A stretch of DNA of 64,000 nucleotides from Haliotispira sp965263485 (GTDB taxonomy: Bacteria > Spirochaetota > Spirochaetia > SP-2023): the NCBI GenBank assembly GCA_965263485.1, contig CBDHHO010000004.1, forward strand, positions 1,426,001-1,490,000, read 5' to 3'. Of this stretch, positions 59,065-64,000 are shown piece after piece. The position numbers were made by a program, and so were the translations under genes. The notes beneath the pieces were generated by a model that did not search any database, had not been told where the DNA came from, and saw nothing but the letters and a program-made list of their open reading frames with translations. Position 1 is the stretch's first letter. Each line of letters starts with the position of its first letter.

Positions 59065-60201
59065 TCACTTCGTCAACACATTGGTTGCAAATGCTTTTTT
59101 TGCTTCCAGCGCATATTCAGAAGGGAAAAACTCCGTACTCCTCTGCCGCATTTCATTGGGAATCGCAGAGAGGCTGTCGTCGGCCTTGCGGTTGAATGGC
59201 GCAGCTCCAAACTCTCTGTTGAAAGCCGTCTGCGTTTCTGCTGAGGTCAGCCAGACCAGAAATACCAGCGATGCGGCTGGATGGGGCGAATTCTTCATTA
59301 CCGAAGAGAAATTCCCACCGCCGCTCATGCCCATTTCGGGGATATATATTTTGAAACGCCGATCGATGGCCCCCTGGTTCTGCAGGCTGAGCATGTGGTC
59401 TTCCCAGGCCGGGACAATAACGAACTCCCCATCATTGAGCCGCGTCAAACTGTCTGCGTTTGAAGCGGTAATAGAGTAGTCATCCGTGTAGCGATGAAAC
59501 CAATCCCAGACCTGAGTCCAATCCGCATTGGCCTGAGAAAAATCCTTCGTATACTTGCGATCCGGTGTGAGGTTGCGAATCACGCTTTGGATAAAAGCCT
59601 GTCCTGAACCGCCTCCATTGGGGTCCGCCAAGCCAAATAATTTCGGATTCTTCCGCATCCAGGCTTCCAGATCCGCGAGGCTTTGGGGCAGTTCACTCTC
59701 AGATATGCGATTGGGGTCATAGGCAAAACCGGTCTGATTGCCCCAGTAGGCCAGGCCATAATCGTTCGTCTGCATCGCACCGATCTCACTGGAACGCTCC
59801 GAAAAACCTGGCAGAAAATCCAGCGGGCCAAAGAACAGCTTGCGCAGTAGAGGGAAACTGTCGCTGCCATAGGCCAGGACATCAATGCTGCCAAACTCTT
59901 TTTCGGCTTCAGCCAGAGCCTTGTTTTCATTACCACTATTGGTTCCTTCGGGGATCAGTACTTGAATGCCGTATTCCCGGGTGAATTTGGCCACTTGCTC
60001 GCGGAATTTGGGCTGGTTGTACCAGACATACCACAGTACAGAGCCTTCCTTCTTTGCTTGCTCGACCACAGCATCCCAAGACATTGATTTCAATTCCTCC
60101 AGGCTGGCGCCCTCGTAGCGCTCTCCAGAGGAGCCTCTTGCAGACAAATACGGCATAAGAAGCAGAAAAGCCCCCATAACCATCAAAATCTTTCTTGCCA
60201 T
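59065..60201 (-). CDS. Extracellular solute-binding protein of the importer
   Basis: 378 residues from ATG 60201 (MARKILMVMGAFLLLMPYLS), with GGGAGG 10 nt upstream. Cleavable signal peptide near residue 21; no lipobox Cys. The sequence VLWYVWYNQPKFREQVAKFT and SIDVLAYGSDSFPLLRK fits cluster D/F binding proteins of the YnjB/iron/spermidine type. First gene of this ABC operon. The substrate is not evident; the linked DUF1868 and GDPD genes point to a phosphodiester or glycerophosphoryl compound, as inference. Confidence 0.82.
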   Translation of the reverse strand: MARKILMVMGAFLLLMPYLSARGSSGERYEGASLEELKSMSWDAVVEQAKKEGSVLWYVWYNQPKFREQVAKFTREYGIQVLIPEGTNSGNENKALAEAEKEFGSIDVLAYGSDSFPLLRKLFFGPLDFLPGFSERSSEIGAMQTNDYGLAYWGNQTGFAYDPNRISESELPQSLADLEAWMRKNPKLFGLADPNGGGSGQAFIQSVIRNLTPDRKYTKDFSQANADWTQVWDWFHRYTDDYSITASNADSLTRLNDGEFVIVPAWEDHMLSLQNQGAIDRRFKIYIPEMGMSGGGNFSSVMKNSPHPAASLVFLVWLTSAETQTAFNREFGAAPFNRKADDSLSAIPNEMRQRSTEFFPSEYALEAKKAFATNVLTK

Positions 60202-60279
60202 GTTAAACAAACCTCCCAAGTTATTTTTTTCATGCTAAAACCTCCTGAGTTTTATTTGAGTAAAGTTTTAAGACCTGCT

Positions 60280-62496
60280 CTATGGTCGATTTTTCAGCGT
60301 TACGGCATGGTCCGTTTGCACTACGCTGGCCCCCAGTGCCTCGGCTGCATCCAGTTGGGCATAGCTGTCTCCAGTTGGACTTATGTCTGAATTGACATAG
60401 GCATTCCTGAAGATATGCCAGCCGCGATTAATGATTCTTTGACGAAGCACTTCGTCATGTTCATTGAATTGAACAATCTTCAATGATGAAAATGAGGCAT
60501 ACTGGTCCAAATCATTATTCTTAGCTCTTATGATAGGCAGGGGGAGAAATTGCTCCGCTTCGTCAGTAAATGCTTGCAATTGGGCAAACATTCCCCTAAT
60601 GACACTCATTTGAGATGAATAAAACATTACCTGATTCGACATGCCATATTGTTTTACCACTGCAAACACTTTGCTGAACGAGGATTTTTTATCGATATCC
60701 AAATCAATATAGATTTTTCCACGGGCCCGCTCCAAAGCCTCGGCCAAGGTAGGTACCTGCTGATTGCTCACAGAACCATCGGCGTTGAGCAGACGAAATG
60801 CTTTCAGAGCCGCCAGCGTAAAATCCCGCACATATCCCGAGCCATTTGTCGTTCTGTCAACAGTGCCATCGTGCATCAGTACCAGAATCCCTTCCTTGGT
60901 ACTGCGCACATCCAACTCCACCATGCCAATGCCTGCATTTATGGCTGCCGTAATTGACTGTAGGGAATTTTCGGGGGCCGTATTTTTGTAGCCTCTGTGG
61001 GCACAAAAAATGACTTCCCCATCCGTTCGTGCAGCATCTAAAGCTTGAGCTAGGGTATTTCTGTTCTCTATCACATTCGACTGTGATACCAGTATTTCTC
61101 TGGAAAACCTCGCCGCGGTCGAAACCGTCAAGCGGAGCGTGAGGGTGTAAGAACCGAGATCGCTGTAAGTATGCGTCGCATCCCTTGCTGTTACAGGGGT
61201 GCTGCCATCGCCGAAATCCCACTGAAAGGAGGCAGAGTTATCGGCTCCCGTAGATTCATTGGTAAAGCTCACCTGCGTATTGACCAATGGGGTCTCATCT
61301 ACGGAAAAGGCCAGTTGTACGGGTGCCGACCGCTCGGTGCGGCCACTGCGCTTTGCATTCCTGGAGCGCATGGGCCAGCCCTCGCTTGAGGGCCCGCTGG
61401 CATTGGTTCTGAGGGCATAGAGGATAGATGAATCATCAGCTTGGTGGGCCCCTACATAGATGATACCATCATTGCTGATGGCCACAGAACTCCAAATGCC
61501 GGCTCCCAAGGCTACCTTTTCCCTTTTCGCTGTGCCTCGAGCATCAATGACGTGCAAAAAACCAGCATCATCGCCAATGTAAATATCGCCATTATTGTCT
61601 ATGGCTGCTGTTGCCTTGGATTTTGCCCCCAAGTCGTAGCTCCATTTTTCGGATCCGTCAGGGTTGTAAGCAATTAGTTGAGAATCTTCCCCAGCCAGAT
61701 ATATCGTACCGTCCGCTGCGATAACCGGGCCGCCCCTTGCCGTCTTATCATTCCTCTCGGCGCGCCATTTTTCGGATCCATCGCTGTTGTAAGCGATCAA
61801 TACGCCTTTGAGACTGCTCTTTCGCTCCCCCGAAAAGTAAATAGTTCCATCTTCCCCCATTGCCGTTGCCGCAGCCGTCCAGCTCCCATAACCCGAAACC
61901 CACTTTTCTGTACCATCGGGATTGATCGCATAGAAGAAGTCGTCCGTATTGCCGATATAAATCGTGCCATCTTCAGCAACTGCAGGGGTGGCGTTGAAAT
62001 CACCTAGGGCAGAGAATTCCCACTTTTTGCTCCCATCATCAGGGTTAATCGCAAAGAGTTTATCCGATTGAGATCCGATATAAACTGTTCCATCATCAGC
62101 GAATGTAGCTCCGTTGTACCGGGGGTTTCCCCCCGTATCGAAGGTCCATACTTGCTCGCCACCAGCAGTAAATTTATAGAGTTTGTCGTCGTACGAACCA
62201 ATGTATACATTGCCTGAAGCATCGATAGCTGCGCTGCTCTTGTTGGCATCGCCGGTAGCATGGCTCCACTTCTTTTTCCCATCCGAACGAATTGCAAATA
62301 TATTATCCACTCCGCCGTTTGCACTGGAGGCAATATAGACACTGCCATCGTCAGCTACAGCGGGGGAGGCGCTCTCCAGTACGCCAGGCAAGGGAAATTC
62401 CCATAAGATCTCCAGCTGAAATGCTCCAAGATTCGCACAAGAAGCAGTAAGTGATGATAAAATGGTAAAACAGAGAATTTTCTGATGGATATTCAT
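60280..62496 (-). CDS. PQQ-propeller - PKD - glycerophosphodiester phosphodiesterase lipoprotein
   Basis: 738 residues. Signal peptide with lipobox LTASC (Cys20). Residues ~28-375 hold about seven WxF/W-DGTIYIG-type PQQ blades (DGSVYIAS, GNVYIGSYDDKLY, DGTVYIGSQSDKLFAI, DGTIYIGNTDDFFYAI, and so on). Residues ~390-480 are a PKD domain (WDFGDGSTPVTARDATHTYS). Residues ~490-738 are a GDPD barrel: HRG in FCAHRGYKNTAPENS, metal ligands in GMVELDVRSTKEG and the general acid/base His in LVLMHDGTVDRTTNG. GDPD cleaves glycerophosphodiesters into glycerol-3-phosphate and an alcohol. It lies between two ABC importers on the same strand. This three-domain combination is unusual. Start at ATG 62496; no strong ribosome binding site. 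Confidence 0.85.
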   Translation of the reverse strand: MNIHQKILCFTILSSLTASCANLGAFQLEILWEFPLPGVLESASPAVADDGSVYIASSANGGVDNIFAIRSDGKKKWSHATGDANKSSAAIDASGNVYIGSYDDKLYKFTAGGEQVWTFDTGGNPRYNGATFADDGTVYIGSQSDKLFAINPDDGSKKWEFSALGDFNATPAVAEDGTIYIGNTDDFFYAINPDGTEKWVSGYGSWTAAATAMGEDGTIYFSGERKSSLKGVLIAYNSDGSEKWRAERNDKTARGGPVIAADGTIYLAGEDSQLIAYNPDGSEKWSYDLGAKSKATAAIDNNGDIYIGDDAGFLHVIDARGTAKREKVALGAGIWSSVAISNDGIIYVGAHQADDSSILYALRTNASGPSSEGWPMRSRNAKRSGRTERSAPVQLAFSVDETPLVNTQVSFTNESTGADNSASFQWDFGDGSTPVTARDATHTYSDLGSYTLTLRLTVSTAARFSREILVSQSNVIENRNTLAQALDAARTDGEVIFCAHRGYKNTAPENSLQSITAAINAGIGMVELDVRSTKEGILVLMHDGTVDRTTNGSGYVRDFTLAALKAFRLLNADGSVSNQQVPTLAEALERARGKIYIDLDIDKKSSFSKVFAVVKQYGMSNQVMFYSSQMSVIRGMFAQLQAFTDEAEQFLPLPIIRAKNNDLDQYASFSSLKIVQFNEHDEVLRQRIINRGWHIFRNAYVNSDISPTGDSYAQLDAAEALGASVVQTDHAVTLKNRP

Positions 62497-62519
62497 CAAC
62501 GGAAGACTTTTAACAGTTT

Positions 62520-63413
62520 TCAGCCCTTTATAGAGCCGATCATAATTCCCTTTTCAAAGTATTTTTGCAGGAAAGGATAGGCAATCAGCAGCGGCAGTGA
62601 GCCGGCGACCACCGAGGAGAACTTGAGCAGGTCCGCTAATTGTTGCTTGGCCGCAACCACGGAGCCCACATCCATATCGCCTTCTTCCGGCAGCTGGTTT
62701 TCCAGCAGTATGCTGCGCAAAATAAGCTGCAACGGGAATTTGTGCTCATCTGAGAGATAAATCAAGGCCTTGAAGTACATGTTCCAGTAGCCCAGGGCGT
62801 AGTACAAAACCATCACCGACAAAATGGCGCGCGAAAGCGGCAAGGCAATTTGATAGTAATAGGTGGCCAGACTGGCCCCATCGACGATGGCCGCCTCCTG
62901 TAATTCCCGCGGTATGGAGCGCAGGTAAAAATTGCGCACAATGAGCAGGTTCCAGATGCTTACCGCCCCGCCTGAAAAAATTAAGGCCCACATGGTATTC
63001 ATCAGGCCGAGGGACTTAATCAGGAGATAGCTGGGAATCAAGCCCCCACTGAAAAACATGGTGATCGTAAAAAGCGTTAAAACGCCCCCCCGCCCGCGAA
63101 ATTTCTGCGCCAGACCAAAACCGGCGATCATAGTAAAATATACGCTGATAGAAGTCCCTACTACCGTATAAAGCAGGGAATTCGCGTAGCCGGTCATCAA
63201 AGTGTCATTCTTTGCCAAGGTCGTATAGGCTTTAAAAGTAAGGCCTCTGGGCCAAAGTATCACTTGCCCGCCATAGACCATTTTAGGGTCGCTGAAAGAG
63301 GCTATAAGCACGTAATATAAAGGGTACAGGGTTATCGCCACGGCCAGAAATAAAAAGAACCGTACCCCGATCATAAACAGGCGATCATCCCAGGATTCAT
63401 GAACCTTTTTCAT
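62520..63413 (-). CDS. Sugar ABC importer permease, LplC/MsmG-like
   Basis: 297 residues, six membrane helices. Coupling loop QEAAIVDGASLATYYYQIALP, typical of carbohydrate importers. C-terminus PFLQKYFEKGIMIGSIKG is diagnostic of LplC/YtcP. The ATG shares the A of the LplB stop (TGATG). The binding protein is probably beyond the right edge or absent. Confidence 0.92.
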   Translation of the reverse strand: MKKVHESWDDRLFMIGVRFFLFLAVAITLYPLYYVLIASFSDPKMVYGGQVILWPRGLTFKAYTTLAKNDTLMTGYANSLLYTVVGTSISVYFTMIAGFGLAQKFRGRGGVLTLFTITMFFSGGLIPSYLLIKSLGLMNTMWALIFSGGAVSIWNLLIVRNFYLRSIPRELQEAAIVDGASLATYYYQIALPLSRAILSVMVLYYALGYWNMYFKALIYLSDEHKFPLQLILRSILLENQLPEEGDMDVGSVVAAKQQLADLLKFSSVVAGSLPLLIAYPFLQKYFEKGIMIGSIKG

Positions 63414-64000
63414 CAGAATAACCCCACAGAGCTGACTTTCTTGGCGATACGGTTGACGGTCAGCAGAAAAACCAGGTTAATTACGGCATTGAACAAGCCA
63501 ACGGCAGCACCAAAGCTGTATTGCCCATCTGCGATACCAATTTTGTAGGTGTAGGTGGAAATCACCTCAGCAGCCCCCATATTCATCTCATTCTGCATCA
63601 GAAACGCTTTTTCGAAGCCCACACTCATCATCTTGCCCATGTTTAAAATCAATAGAATAATTACAGTGGGAGCGATGGACGGCAGGTCGATATACCAAAT
63701 CCGTTTGAGCCGATTGGCCCCATCGATTCTGGCAGCTTCATAGAGTTCGGTTGATATGGTTGAGAGTGTGGCAATATAAATAATGGCATTCCAACCGGCG
63801 GTCTGCCAGATTCCCGAACCGACATACAAGGCCCGGAACAGATCCGGCATTCCCAGAAATAAAATGGGATCGCCTCCCAGTCTTTTGATTAAAATATTGA
63901 TCAAGCCAATACGCGGTGAGAGGAAGAGGTTCAGCAGGCCGATCAGCACCACAATCGAAATAAAATTCGGGGCATAGGTTATCGTCTGTATAAAACGCTT
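63413..64000 (-). CDS. Sugar ABC importer permease, LplB-like (partial, cut by the window edge)
   Basis: The visible ~195 residues begin KRFIQTITYAPNFIS at the edge and carry the coupling loop YEAARIDGANRLKRIWYIDLP and the end NAVINLVFLLTVNRIAKKVS. This is the C-terminal two-thirds of an LplB/YteP permease; the N-terminus lies beyond 64000. Works with the downstream LplC-like permease for oligosaccharide or polyol uptake. Confidence 0.92.
   Translation of the reverse strand, partial: KRFIQTITYAPNFISIVVLIGLLNLFLSPRIGLINILIKRLGGDPILFLGMPDLFRALYVGSGIWQTAGWNAIIYIATLSTISTELYEAARIDGANRLKRIWYIDLPSIAPTVIILLILNMGKMMSVGFEKAFLMQNEMNMGAAEVISTYTYKIGIADGQYSFGAAVGLFNAVINLVFLLTVNRIAKKVSSVGLF

Noticed and set aside
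1..64000. tRNA, rRNA and replication-origin features
   Set aside because: No tRNA cloverleaf with GGTTCGA-type T-loop, no rRNA conserved blocks and no DnaA-box cluster were found on reading through both strands.

Overview
The window looks like a chromosomal segment of a fermentative, host- or sediment-associated spirochaete. This is an inference from gene content: expanded Rpn nucleases, loose lipoboxes (LWVAC, LVAC, FFSC), an rpsP-khpA-rimM-trmD-rplS operon, several PTS systems with HPr, and DUF4097 and PQQ-propeller proteins. No rRNA, tRNA or CRISPR array was seen. Housekeeping genes are GC-richer. The 9.9-14.5 kb island and the galactitol-type PTS operon (28.7-33 kb) are visibly AT-richer, which suggests transfer.

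Layout: 0.4-7.3 kb holds two Rpn nuclease + lipoprotein cassettes in tandem, the first broken by two 164-bp MITEs, a 1-nt deletion and an ISL3 element. 7.5-9.9 kb is a nest of truncated IS5, IS630 and ISL3 copies. 9.9-14.5 kb is an exporter island: a beta-propeller protein with a degenerate C39-like tail, and an ABC exporter split by an intact IS5 element. 14.8-24.3 kb holds cysS, a transglutaminase-like protein, lgt and the ribosomal/tRNA-modification operon. 24.9-28.4 kb is pantothenate uptake plus coaBC. 28.7-36.2 kb is a complete sugar-alcohol PTS operon (regulator, aldolase, two dehydrogenases, EIIA, EIIC, EIIB, HPr). 36.4-41.3 kb is a GntR/YtrA-controlled ABC operon with a DUF4097 protein, then a second ABC pair. 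41.4-48.7 kb: nagE-like EIICBA, ruvA, a SplB-like radical SAM gene, thyA, a frameshifted hydroxyacid dehydrogenase and a decayed IS5 copy. 49.2-55.4 kb: a lipoprotein, dsbD, a DeoR fragment and two more lipoproteins of the same family. 55.5-64 kb (minus strand): a DUF1868 gene, a Fe3+/polyamine-type ABC importer, a PQQ-PKD-GDPD lipoprotein and an LplB/LplC-type sugar importer.

The most unusual finding is a paralogous lipoprotein family (conserved REFLLT motif) whose translation appears to be phase-variable. Three members have a heptamer (GCTCATC) array between the start codon and the signal peptide, with 6, 5 and 6 copies, all out of frame in this sequence; 4 or 7 copies would be in frame. 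A fourth member has a G10 tract at the equivalent place and is in frame. The three heptamer genes share a ~184-nt leader with conserved hairpins, including covarying base pairs and a Shine-Dalgarno sequence in a hairpin loop.

The second theme is a MITE family that uses the IS5-family ends (GGGnACCTCTAAAAAT). Full copies are exactly 164 bp with a 4-bp target duplication, so each insertion adds 168 bp (56 codons) and can be translated through. Solo ends of the same repeat supply the stop codons of at least four genes and form at least one terminator-like hairpin. For the ISL3 and intact IS5 insertions, joining the flanks at the target duplication restores an open reading frame, so both disruptions look recent.
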